The notes under the pieces are model-generated. The model searched no databases, was not told where the DNA came from, and saw only the letters and a list, made by a program, of their open reading frames with translations. Made by a program: the position numbers and the translations under genes. From Brachionus manjavacas (Eukaryota > Rotifera > Eurotatoria > Ploima > Brachionidae), in the NCBI GenBank assembly GCA_019054805.1, contig JAHQIY010000008.1, forward strand, positions 3,209,501 through 3,273,500: DNA of 64,000 bases, read 5' to 3'. This document shows, piece after piece, positions 36,501 through 55,779 of the stretch. Numbering within the stretch: position 1 is the first letter of the stretch; the number at the start of each line of letters is the position of its first letter.

Positions 36501-36869
36501 TATAAATTCCTAAAAACTATAAATCAAAAATCTAAGAATTCAAACTTTAGAAAATGTAAGGATCTTTTAAGTTCTGATAATTTTTCTTGTGACTAAAAGT
36601 TAGGAATAGTTAAGAAAATGAAGAATTCTTAATTGATCTTTTTTTTTTATTATTCAAGCTTATCTAGAATATCCTAAGTACATTCTATCGGTTTGGTGGA
36701 ATAAAAAAAATTTAAATTTAAACTAAATCAAAATCTATCTATTTAAATCATAATAGAAAAAAAAATCAAAATAATAAAGAAACAATAAAGAAAAAAAGCT
36801 AAAGGAAAATAATAAAAAACTAGACACAAAATAACAAAATAATACTAATAAAAACAAATAATAAAGAAA

Positions 36870-37125
36870 TCAAAAGGAAAAAAAACAAATTGAATAATAA
36901 AAAAATAAAAAAAAATAAAATGTAATAATGCTGGGACTTAAATTGGGGAAAGAATTCAAATTGACGTCAAGCTCTTGTTGTTCAATTTGTGTTTGATCTA
37001 ATGCCGATTCGTCTGCTGGAGTATGGTTTGAAGGAATGGGGTCTTGATCGTCCTGGGTTTCATTTAAAGGTCTTGAATCATCATTTGTATCGTCCATGGA
37101 GTCACCAGCTTCTGGATCTTAAAAA
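36870..37125 (-). pseudogene. Acidic open frame inside the CACTA-like element
   Basis: On the minus strand an acceptor-like ttttttttaag leads into DPEAGDSMDDTNDDSRPLNE and further Asp/Gln/Pro-rich sequence, then runs into hydrophobic AT noise. It could be the first exon of an accessory protein of the element. It may equally be chance, because the transposase is on the other strand. Confidence 0.25.
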
Positions 37126-37157
37126 AAACTATAAAAAATTGAAAATTAAAAATTAAT

Positions 37158-38240
37158 TATACTGACGGTAAAGCAGTATCTAAGTCTAATTCAAAACATT
37201 TTTGGGTTGTGTGAATTGCCTTTAAGTCTTAGAGATTCAATAAAAAATAAACTCGTTTATGGTATTTGGTTTGGATCAAAAAAACCAACATCAGACATTT
37301 TGTTTTCTAACTTGATCGAAGAAATTGAAACAATAAACAGCAATGGAATAAAATTTAGTAGAAATTTTAGAACATACAATTTTAGTATAAAAATATATGA
37401 AATACTTTGCGATACACCAGCAAAATCTATGGTCTTGAATATGAACCAATTTAACGGTTATTTTGGTTGTGTCTATTGTTTAAATCAAATTCAAAAATTT
37501 TCAAAAATACCATTTAATTAATTTTATAAAAACTAAAGGAGACTATAAGAACATCTATAAAAAAATGACTTATTCTCAGAAAGATTATGCCCTGAGATCT
37601 AAAGAATTTGACTCTCAAATTGGCACAGAAAAACTACCTGAAAACGGTATAAAAGGAATAATTGCAATTTCAAAAAAACTGCATTTACCAAATTCGATCC
37701 CTATCGATTACATGCATCTAGTTTGTCTTGGCATTTTTAAATCAATTTTAAATAACTGGTTTGATAGTTCGAATCATTAAGAAGATTTTTATATAGGTTT
37801 TTTTGTAAAATATTTCAATTATTTTTATAATCTTTGTATAAAAATAATAGGGAAACAAAGCATCAAAAAAAAATTAGAAATTGAATATTCAAAACTCACT
37901 ACTAACAAATCAAGTGGCATCATTAAATATTGTGTTGAAAATAATTTTCATTTTGGTGAAATTAACTACTTTATTGAAATAGAAAATTACTTTTATTTAG
38001 CTGTAAGTCCATATGAAATAATAACAAACAACCTGATGTCTTCTAATAAGATCAGAGTTCCAAAAGAGCTTAATTATTTGAAAGAAGAAGATTTTTTTTT
38101 GATATTTTTTATTGTTGTAAGAAAGCAAATAATTTAATTATTATAAATAGTCACAATATTAAAGAGAAATGCACAATTTATGATGTTGATAATGAATTTA
38201 TTTTTTTATGTGAATATTTAAATGAAAACGAACACGATTA
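37158..38240 (+). pseudogene. Broken Transposase_21-like (tnp2/CACTA) transposase
   Basis: Frames in order: YTDGKAVSKSNSKHFWV (37158 on), then after a frameshift ELPLSLRDSIKNKLVYGIWFGSKKP and CDTPAKSMVLNMNQFNGYFGCVYC (37207-37521), then IPIDYMHLVCLGIFKSILNN (37565-37780). After a stop, a C-terminal part reads FHFGEINYFIEIENYFYLAV. The 'DG..l.kS..k..Wp', 'GiWFGs.KP', 'CD.pA......NG..GC..C' and 'iDYMH...lG' motifs and their order match animal Transposase_21 proteins. Two or more frameshifts and stops make it non-functional. The identification is by motif pattern. Confidence 0.7.
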
Positions 38241-38334
38241 ATATTTGCAAATTAAAATTTACTTAAAATTGAATAAAATCATAACAAAAATACATTTTTT
38301 TTAATAAAAAAAAATTCTAATTTTATCCTTTAAG

Positions 38335-38770
38335 ATCCTAATAGGATCCTTTAAAAAAGAATTTTTAAGAAAAGCTAGGTGCATTCCTATTGAATCTTAC
38401 AGAATCTTGTAGGAATCCTAATCTAATACTAATTTAAGCTTTTCTGCTAAGACTCCTATCAAGAATCCTATATTAATCTAAACAAAAAAATCTTTTGGGA
38501 ATCTTAGTTAAGATCTTTAAAGGTTCTTATAAATTCTTTAATTCAAGATCTTTAATAAGATTCCATTTAAGAATCCAAATAATTTTCTTAATCGAATCTT
38601 AAGTAAAAAAGCCTGTTAGGACTTCTTAAAAATCTTGATAAGATTCTTGGCAAAAACTCCTAAAAAATCTTATCCGATAGGAATCTTAAAAAGAATCTTT
38701 AATGATCTGATCAGGATCTTACTTCCTATAAAACCCTAAGCAATCTTACAAGATCCTAAATAGGAATTCG
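38335..38770. repeat. Right subterminal repeat array
   Basis: More than a dozen variants of GGATCCT, GAATCCT, GATCCTAA and AAGATTC occur in about 430 bases, in both orientations. They thin out just before GAATTCGTTCCTGGG at the presumed end. Confidence 0.65.
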
Positions 38771-38821
38771 TTCCTGGGTAAAGCAAAGCTTTAAATACGG
38801 CAAAAATTTTAAGTTTTTTTA

Positions 38822-39830
38822 TTATTTATTTATTTGTATATCTGTACCGAGCTAAGGTTCCTTCAGATTAAAAAAAAAAAAAAATAAATAAATCAAAATA
38901 AAATAAAGTTAGAATTAGATAAAAAAAAATTAGTCAAAAATATATAAAAAAAGAATGATCAGTTAAAATAAGTTAAATTAAAAGAAAATCAAAAATTGAT
39001 ATATTGAAAAAGATAAAAATAGGATACATATTTTTAAATGTCTGATTTTTCGGGGAAAAAAGAAGAAATAATAAGGTAGCAATTACATAATGGAGTTGGG
39101 TATTCAATATATCTTGCTTCGAAATCTTCTTTGTATTCCTCCACAAGTCTGACAACCAATGGAATAGAATGACTCAGTCCTGCCCTAACATATCTCTCAC
39201 TTAACTCAAACAGTCGATTCGAGACTGCTAATAAATTTAGTTTATTAAAGACCTCGTAATGCATTATGTTGGAAGAAGTGTCATATTTCAGTTTCAAGAT
39301 GGATCCTCCTGCTGAATTTTGAATCACTTGTATTTTTTTTATGTTAGTTTCTGTGAGTTTTAAACAAGGAAAAGCATAATCTAGAATTGATCCTATTAAG
39401 GATTTGTAAAGATTTCCTAATGTTTTGGGTTTAAGGCCCCATATTTTATTCGATAGATATTTAATAATATTTAGTCTTGATTTACAGCGCTCTTTTATCT
39501 CATCCACCATTAAACTAAATTAAGTTTGGAGTCTAATGTAATTCCTAAGAACTTAACTTTTTCTTTTAGATTTAAACTGTTTTCATATAATTTTAGGTCA
39601 AGATTGGTTTTTCTCTAGAAATTTTGCAAAGATCGTGTAACATGACTTTTCAACAGACATTTTCATTTTTCATTTGAAAATCCATTTTTCATTTTTTTTA
39701 GGTAAGGAGGAAGATTAAATTTAATTAGCTTATAAATTAGTCCATCATGCCAAACTTTATCAAAAGCTTTAGAAATGTCAAAATAGAAACAGCAGACTTT
39801 TTTTCTTTCTATTAAAAGACTGTACTACTT
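38822..39830 (-). mobile_element. LINE family B, 3' part with internal deletion
   Basis: Minus strand. At 39.7-39.8 kb there is a reverse-transcriptase palm piece FDISKAFDKVWHDGLIYKLI, then a deletion that removes the catalytic box, and a KCLLKSHVT-like piece. The C-terminal part follows: DEIKERCKSRLNIIKYLSNK, WGLKPKTLGNLYKSLIGSIL, SNRLFELSERYVRAGLSHSI, TPLCNCYLI. The 3' end carries GCTCGGTACAGA and an (AAAT)n tail at 38822-38836. It is clearly the same family as 55.8-57.3 kb. Confidence 0.85.
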
Positions 39831-40430
39831 TTAAAAATTAATTTTTTTATTAATTATTAATTATATTTCAACCCCTGTCTAAAAGAGTTTATTAGATTAG
39901 ATTTTGGCATGTAATTATTACCTGGGTTTATTTTATGCAAAAAAAAAACAAAAATACTGAATTTGGAACAAAATTTTTTATTCATTACTTTATTTAAGAA
40001 ATATATAGTACTAATTATCTAAATAGAACAAAAAATTAAGAATAAAAACAAAATATATTTTTTAAGGGCAAAAAAATCAAATTCTCTATCATGGCATTTT
40101 TTAGCTTCCTCCAAGAAGCGAAAACTACAAGAAGGAAAATAACTTTTACCTTTTCCTCTAGTTTTTCCTTTAGTATTAGCTTCAAAAGCCTGATCTTGAG
40201 ATATGTTACTAGGAATTCCTTCAATTACAGGCCTTTTTTTTAAATTCCCGAGTTATTTTAAAGATTTATTTATTCGATTAACTAAATCGAACTAGAGATA
40301 AGGCTTTATTGGTTTATATTAAAGTAAAATCAAAAGTGATAATTTGAAAAACAATACAAGAAAGATAAAAAAAATTTCAAAGTGGCTATTTTTTTGAACA
40401 TTATAGGATTAATTAATAAAAAATTTAAGT
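39831..40430. other. AT-rich stretch between LINE copies, one coding-like patch
   Basis: At 40050-40235 the minus strand can be read as VIEGIPSNISQDQAF, KTRGKGKSYFPSCSFRFLEE and KKCHDREFDFFALKK. This looks like a piece of a transposon-encoded protein, but no family is recognised and no start or end is seen. Confidence 0.3.
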
Positions 40431-40436
40431 TTTTTT

Positions 40437-42803
40437 GATTGAATAAGAGTTTCTTTTCAATCAACACTTTGGATTTGATTTTCACGACTCAGTCTGGCAG
40501 TGTGTATGCAATCGATACAAAATTTGTGCTTGGTAACATTAATAAAGGACATCTGGTCATCTTTTTCAATTTTGTTCTCAAAAACAAGGTTAGTAAGGAA
40601 TCATATATTATTGAAAAATTTCTTTATAGTAAAGCTGACTTTGAAAAAATTTCTGATTTTTTATCAAATATTGATTGGGTGCACTTATTTGAGAATTTAA
40701 ATATTCAGGAAATGTACAATGAGTTTATTTTCTATGTCAGTGAAGCTAGTAATCGATTCATTCCAGTGACAGATGGCTCTAAAAAGAAAAGTATCTCAAA
40801 ACCTTGGATAAAAGATGATCTCAAAATCTTAATTAGGAATAAGAAAAATCTTAGATACAGGAACTGTTCATGTAACTGGAAGGATATGAATCTTTATAAT
40901 GATTACAAAAGTATCTGTAAATTAGTTTCTTCGGAAATAAAAAGAGCCAGACTAACTTATGAACAAAATTTAGTGGATAAAGCTAAGAAGAATCCAAAAT
41001 TATTATACAAATATCTAAATGATCAACAAGTAATCAGAGAATCAATCAAAGTATTAAAGAAGTCAAACAATGAATTAACGCAAGAACCGAAAGAGATATC
41101 AAATCTACTAAATAAATGTTTTCAAGATGTTTTTGTTATTGAACAAGATGGGAGCTTCCACCTTTTGTAGCTGAACTAAATGAAAACTGTTCAGAATATG
41201 TTGACATTGAACCAAATGATATTAGTTATGAATTGGTTTATAAAAAGTTACAAGACCTTAATCAAAATAAATCATGTGGTGTAGACAAGCTTCATCCGCT
41301 ATTGCTAAATAAATGTGCAGAAGCCTTTACTGTTCCTTTAACTTTAATTTTCAGAAAGTCTTTATCTAATAGTCAGCTTCCAATACAATTCAGATCAGCA
41401 AATATTACTCCATTGTTTAAAAAAGGTGATAAATCAACGGCCAGCAATTATCGTCCCGTGTCTTTAACTTCAATTCCGTGCAAAATAATGGAAAGCATAA
41501 TAAGAACTAAAATGGAAGACTATCTTTATAAGAACAATATTATATCTAAAGAACAGCATGGATTTGTCAGGAAAAAGTCATGTACATCTAATCTTATGGA
41601 AACTCTAGATTTCATCTCAATGAGTCTAGACAAAAGTATTCCTGTTGATGTAATTCTGCTAGATTTTGCCAAAGCATTTGATACTGTTCCGCACAGACGA
41701 CTAATAGCTAAATTGAAAGCGTATGGCTTTGATGGTCTGACACTAAAATGGATTGAAGCTTTCTTGAAAAATAGAAGACAACGAGTTGTTCAAGGTGAAA
41801 TTTTGTCGGATTGGGTTGAGATTTTTAGCGGTGTACCACAAGGATCAGTGATTGGTCCACTTTTGTTCATTTTGTATATCAATGATCTACCAAAAGGAAT
41901 AGAGAATATTGTCAAAATGTATGCAGATGATACAAAAATATTCTCGCAAACGGTATCAGAAATAAGCGCAGTGAAACTTCAATCAGATTTAGATTTAATT
42001 TTCAAGTGGACTCAAGATTGGCTTCTTCTCTTCAACACATCAAAATGTGTGGTTATGCATTACGGTCATAAAAACAAAGAATTCACTTATTTTATTAATG
42101 GTAAACAGTTATCAACGTCTGAAACCGAAAGAGATCTTGGAGTTATCTTCAATACAAATCTCAAATGGAAAAATCAAGTGATAGAGGCTACAAACAAAGC
42201 AAATCAAATGTTGGGTCGCATCAGGAAATCATTCGCTCGTTTTGATTGTAAGTTATTTAGATCATTGTATTTAACTTTTGTTCGTCCTCTTTTGGAATTT
42301 GCTGTGCCTGTATGGTCTCCATTTCTTAAGTCGGATTGTGAGAATCTTGAGAGGATTCAACGCAGAGCTACGAAATTTGTTTCTTCAATTAGAAACAAAC
42401 CGTATGAAAGCAGATTGAAGGCTTTAAACATTCCAAATCTGGTGGAAAGAAGAAAAAGAGGTGATCTAATTCAATTATACAAGTTCATGCATGGAATAGA
42501 ATTGGTTGAAAAAAGCAACAATTTTAATGTCACCAAAATCCAAGGAAGAGGTCACTGCTTCAAATATCACAAAGAAATTTCGAGGCTCCAACATAGAGAT
42601 AACTTTTTTCAACAGAACCGCTAACATATGGAACTCACTGCCAAATCAATTAGTTGAAGCCCCTAATGTTAACAGCTTTAAAGCAGGCATTGATTGCTGG
42701 ATGAGCAGCAATCAATCACATCAGCTGTCATAGTGTGCCTTATCAGCACACTCGCTGGCTAGCCAGCTACAGTCAAAACTACTACTACTACTACTACTAA
42801 TTA
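40437..42803 (+). mobile_element. LINE family A (CR1/Jockey superfamily), nearly complete ORF2 3' two-thirds
   Basis: Starts inside the end of the endonuclease (TLDLIFTTQSG...). A linker (40439-41170) follows, and after a frameshift near 41155 the reverse transcriptase (41161-42624). RT motifs: NYRPVSLTSIPCKIMESII, LLDFAKAFDTVPH (catalytic Asp), GVPQGSVIGPLLFILYINDL and the catalytic YADD at 41920-41931. The post-palm part has TERDLGVIFN, RRATKFVSS and YESRLKALNIPNLVERRKRG. A second frameshift in a T-run near 42605 separates the last motif, ANIWNSLPNQLVEAPNVNSF. The 3' UTR has two stem-forming sequences and a (CTA)n tail. Two single-base frameshifts are the only clear damage, so this is the youngest LINE in the window. 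The 5' end is truncated. Confidence 0.92.
42732..42803 (+). repeat. Structured LINE-A 3' end: stem-loop, palindrome and triplet tail
   Basis: AGTGTGC (42732-42738) pairs with GCACACT (42746-42752) across a 7-nt loop. A perfect 14-bp palindrome GCTGGCTAGCCAGC follows at 42754-42767, and then (CTA)n at about 42777-42799. In several LINE groups a 3' stem and a short-repeat tail are what the reverse transcriptase recognises. Here that is inferred from position. Confidence 0.7.
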
Positions 42804-43091
42804 TGTATTAATAAATTAGAATAGTAATCAATTTAAATGTAATTGACATCAATTACAAAAAAAAACTATAATGTTTTTATTTTGTTCCTAATTCAGTATT
42901 TTAATTTTTAAATTGCATATTATTGTTATTTAAAAATATTATACGCGTTAGATTTTTTCAAAATCTTATCAATTAAACACAATTTTAACACTTAAATGTA
43001 ACAACTGAATAGTTACAGTGTGCTTGATCCCAATTTTCAACGCAATTATCAATTTCTCCTTAACACTTACATCTATGCGTATCAAACTGGA

Positions 43092-43742
43092 GGCCATATC
43101 ATTACACAGAAAAAAATAACATAGAAAATTTACATTGAAAAGTGACAAATTTTTTGTCCGAAAATGATACATAGAAAAATTCACATACAAATTTGAATTT
43201 CAATAAAGACAAGTTTCTTATTAATTTAAATTCAATTTTTTTTAACTTCTATAATTTTTGAAAAAAAATTTCTATTATGATATTTTTCAAATATCTGGCT
43301 TTAGTAAATTTAAATGGAGATTTTTATTTAAAAATCTTAAATTTAAAGCTTCCTCACCGATGAGACAATTTCTTTGTCTTCAATAAAATATTGGAACTTT
43401 CACAAAAGAATGCATTGTGAAACAAAAAACAAAAACAAAAGCTTTAAATTAAAACTAAATTTAAAGGGATCAAAGAGAGAAAAAAAGAGATGAAATATAT
43501 ATAAACAATATAAAAGTATAAAATATTTAGAATCTATAGATAAATTAATTGGAATCATGTGATACTAATTTTTTATTTATTTTATGATATAAGCTTAATA
43601 GATTTTTTTGACCAAGTATTTGACCAAAAAATATGACAATTTTTTCAATGTTAATTTTTCTATGTAATAAATTTCGGGAAAAAAATAATAATTTTTCAAT
43701 GTAAATTTCTATGTTTTTTTTTCTTTGTAATGATATAGAGCC
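43092..43742. mobile_element. Long-TIR MITE (Mutator-like) with 10-bp flanking duplication
   Basis: About 100 bp at each end form an imperfect inverted repeat. The left end starts GGCCATATCATTACACAG; the complement of the right end starts GGCTCTATATCATTACAAAG. Both continue with ACATAGAAA-TTTACATTGAAAA and TACATAGAAAAATT. An identical TCAAACTGGA flanks the element at 43082-43091 and 43743-43752, the size expected for a Mutator-type target duplication. The interior is AT-rich and non-coding. It abuts a LINE fragment on the right. Confidence 0.7.
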
Positions 43743-44445
43743 TCAAACTGGATAGATGTCAGTAGTGGTGTCCTACAGGATCCAGTACTTGGTCCTTTAT
43801 TGTTCATCGTTTACAAAAATGACATGCTTGAAATAATTAAGAATAACTGCAAAGCGTACGCTGATGTCACGAAAATAATAAAAATTATTAAAAACTCTCT
43901 CTCTATTCATAAACTCGAGCAAGATATCGAAAACGTGTGCAAGTGGTCTACCGAACTCAATGTTGATAAATTCAAGATCTTACATATTGGATGCAAAAAC
44001 ACAGAATTCGATTACACAATATTTTCGAAACCTTTAAGCAAATCAAGTTGTGAGAAGGATCTAGGAGTATTCATTTAAAGTGACTTAAACTGGGAAACCC
44101 AAACTAAGCCGAGCGAATCGCATACTTGGTGCAGTTAGAAAAAAGTTCAAATTCCCTTGTGCAAAAACAATCAAACTTTTGTACACCTCATTAATCAGAC
44201 CTAACTTAGAGTATGCAGTAAGCTCTTGGTGTCCGTATTTGGAAAAAGACATATCGGAAATCGATAAGGCTCAGCGAAGAGCAACAAAGCTTATTCCAGA
44301 GAAATTCAATTTTGACTATGAACAACGGTTAGCTTATCTTATTTTAACAGATTTATAAACTATTTAAACGACTGCTATAGCTCATTAGAGTTTTGCTTGG
44401 ACATTGCTCTAAGTTGCAGTTTATTAAACTAGTATTTGTACTACT
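43743..44445 (+). mobile_element. LINE fragment, RT palm to 3' end, decayed
   Basis: Reads NWIDVSSGVLQDPVLGPLLF (degraded GVPQGSVLGPLLF), AYADVTKIIKI (altered YADDTK catalytic box, second Asp changed to Val), KLEQDIENVCKWSTELNVDK and CEKDLGVFI, then a stop and several frameshifts through a KAQRRATKLIPE-like stretch. It ends in GTACTACTACTTCC near 44435-44450. It is related to but different from family A. The mutated catalytic box and the stops make it inactive. Confidence 0.85.
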
Positions 44446-44612
44446 ACTTCCTGTTGTCTTTTGTTCTTTTTGAATAAAATTAACACAGAAGACCCGCGGG
44501 TTTTTTAAGCTTTTTTTTTTGCAAAAAATCGAATAAAAATCAGAAAAAAATTTTTTTTTTTAATTTTTTTTTCCACTTCAATTTGAAATTGAATTGTATA
44601 TGTAATTTAATA

Positions 44613-44748
44613 GTTAGAATTTATAAGTTATAATTTTTTGGTGTCAAAAAAAAAAAATTATACATAAAGTCCCGGAAGGGTTTTTTTAAACCCAGTTAAA
44701 TTTTTCAACTTTTTGACACTAAAAAATTTATAATTTATAAATTCTAAC
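44613..44748. repeat. 136-bp fold-back (inverted-repeat) element
   Basis: Arms of about 38-40 bp at 44613-44650 and 44709-44748. The left arm starts GTTAGAATTTATAAGTTATA and the complement of the right arm starts GTTAGAATTTATAAATTATA; both end in TTTTTTRGTGTCAAAAA. The loop of about 58 bases contains CCCGGAAGGG. It resembles a small MITE. No target duplication was found. Confidence 0.75.
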
Positions 44749-45825
44749 AAATTTTTAATTTATAAATTTTTTTTTTCCTAACAGAAAATGATACAAGCTT
44801 TGGCTATTTTATCTGTTATTACAAAATTTTTACAAAATTTTATCAAAAAAACTGATTCTCAATTCAGAAAATGGATTTAAACATGGAAATTTATAGTCTT
44901 GAATTGATCTAACAAGCACTTTAAAGGGATCAGTAGGTGTACAATAATAAAAATTCAATTTAATGAAGAAAAAATTTGGAATTTATTAAGTCTTTATTTT
45001 CATTTTTTAAATTTTCGAATTTCGAATTATTTGAATTTGTTGCTTATCTTTTAGACTTGAAATTAAAAAGTTAATTAATATAGGATTCTAAATGATTTTT
45101 TACACTAAAACTTCTAAAAATTATTTGTTTTCTAATTTGAACAATTCAATTCAAATTCAAAAAAAGTTTAATTTAATGAAAATAAATTTTTTTTTATAAA
45201 AATTGGATTATAAAAAAGTTCAAATTTTTGAGTTATTAAGATTTTTATGATGCTCCAGCCAACGGCTTCATTATAATTTAAAGATCAAAGTGAGTAAAAA
45301 ATCTTTCAATATTGTTTATTTAAAAATAAACTTGCAAAAAAAATTAAGTTAATAAAGTTCAAGCAAATATTTTAATTTAAAGTAATGAACTATTAACTTT
45401 AATCTAAATCAAAAAGTAATTTTTGTGCTCAGAATCAATGGAACAATAACAACTTCTTTATTTATATATATATATAGACATAATTAAACCATTAAAAAGG
45501 TTTGCTTTGCATTCGTACAAAACAATTGACTCGTTATTTTGCAAATGTCGGGATTTTAAAATGTCTTTAAAATCGTTTTATCTAAATCTCATTTGACTCA
45601 AATAAGTCTTAAAAAAATGATCACTCATAAATGATGGCATATTTTATTCAGTTTAGCTTCTGAATTTTACCCTAATATTTTCCTAGACTAAAGAATTTCT
45701 TTTACATAATTTGGCAACAAAAAAATTAACACTTCATTTCATCACAAATTGACTTTTTGAAAATGCAAGTTAACAACTAAAAAAATTTTTTGTGTGAGAT
45801 TAAAAAACTTGTCTGAAACTAAAAT
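44749..45825. other. AT-rich flank, presumed 3'UTR side of the ELAV gene
   Basis: A short (TA)n run lies at 45461-45476. Nothing else is supported. Confidence 0.4.
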
Positions 45826-54860
<9,035 letters not shown>

Positions 54861-54867
54861 CCAGATC

Positions 54868-54944
54868 TTACAGAAGTCAATGATTCTGAAGATTCTTTAG
54901 GTTTGTTTTTAGATCCAAGTTTTCTTCCTCTTTTTTTAGCCATA
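54868..54944 (-). pseudogene. Short basic AT-hook-like frame of unknown origin
   Basis: From an ATG at 54944 the minus strand reads MAKKRGRKLGSKNKPKESSE and continues a few residues. KRGRKLGSKNKPK resembles the basic 'RGRPKGSKNK' patches of AT-hook and transposon proteins. It is too short to classify. The neighbourhood is transposon debris. Confidence 0.3.
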
Positions 54945-54954
54945 ACTTGTAGTA

Positions 54955-55278
54955 ATGACCGAGAATTTTCTAGTGATTCATTACAGATATCAAAACCACA
55001 AAAAAATTTTAAATAACCAATTATGTAAAAACGTATTTGAGTTTTTAAGAAAAGATTATAAGATATTTGATAGAGAGAATACGTCTTTTATTAAACAGTT
55101 ATCAAAAGTAGAAGATCTGACTCATATAAGTTGCACTGAATATGATTTAACATTCAGTGTTACTTTGATTGAATGGTGCCTTGAATGTAACAACAATGGA
55201 CTAACCGACTCGATAAAATACTATTTTTATTTAATAGAATATTGTATGTTGAATAATCTTAATCATTTTTTTGTATAA
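54955..55278 (+). pseudogene. Unrecognised 107-codon frame in transposon debris
   Basis: Starts at an ATG and reads through DRENTSFIKQLSKVEDLTHI and EWCLECNNNGLTDSIKYYFY. The composition is less AT-driven than random frames here, which suggests a former coding sequence. An (AAAT)n run follows at about 55376-55396 and resembles a LINE-type tail. I do not recognise a family. Confidence 0.3.
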
Positions 55279-55387
55279 CAAACTGAATTTTTAACTTAAT
55301 TGTAAAATGGATAATAAATTAATAAATTTTCTATTAATTTTTATTTCAATTTGTCCATGGGACTTGTACTTTAATTAAATAAATAAA

Positions 55388-55697
55388 TAAATAAATTACT
55401 GATATCAATACCACGTATATCAGTGATTTCAACATGTTCAATTGGTTCAACACGTTCCATTTCTTCGTCATTAAGCACATTCTCTTGAACATCTAAATAA
55501 TCTGTATTTACTACCTCTGTCACTATGCCATCATCAACATCATCATCATCAATTTCAATTAAAGTGAATCATCGTCATCCTCGTCGTCTTTTTCGCATGC
55601 ATTGGTTGCTATTTCTGAAGATTGTTTTTGAAGAGTTTTGCCGTTCATTTAGGTTTTGAGGTTGAACAAATTCATTGCTTGTTGATGATTCTGCCAT
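55388..55697 (-). pseudogene. Frameshifted acidic N-terminus of a probable transposon protein
   Basis: From ATG at 55697: MAESSTSNEFVQPQNLNE. After a frameshift come QKQSSEIATNACEKDDEDDD, then after another IEIDDDDVDDGIVTEVVNTD and DVQENVLNDEEMERVEPIEH. Acidic, Asp-rich N-termini of this kind occur in several cut-and-paste transposases, but no catalytic part is present, so the class is open. Confidence 0.4.
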
Positions 55698-55779
55698 TGC
55701 AAATATTGAGTAGATTGAGTTGTTTAGTTGAATTTAAAATAATGATTTTATTTTCATATGAATTTTGATATTATTATTT

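Larger units (their letters stand above)
36345..38778 (+). mobile_element. CACTA/EnSpm-like DNA transposon, degenerate
   Basis: The interior encodes a broken Transposase_21-type protein (37158-38240). Both flanks, about 36361-36510 and 38335-38770, are packed with variants of a short motif around AGGATCCT/AGAATCCT in both orientations. Such subterminal repeat arrays are a hallmark of CACTA elements, where they bind the transposase. Near the ends an inverted match is visible: AACGAATTC at 36347-36355 and its complement GAATTCGTT at 38764-38772, each followed inward by a GGATC-type motif. The exact termini, a CACTA end and a 3-bp target duplication were not found, so the borders are approximate. 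Confidence 0.65.

Noticed and set aside
42777-42803. A triplet-repeat locus of independent interest
   Set aside because: It is the (CTA)n tail of LINE family A.
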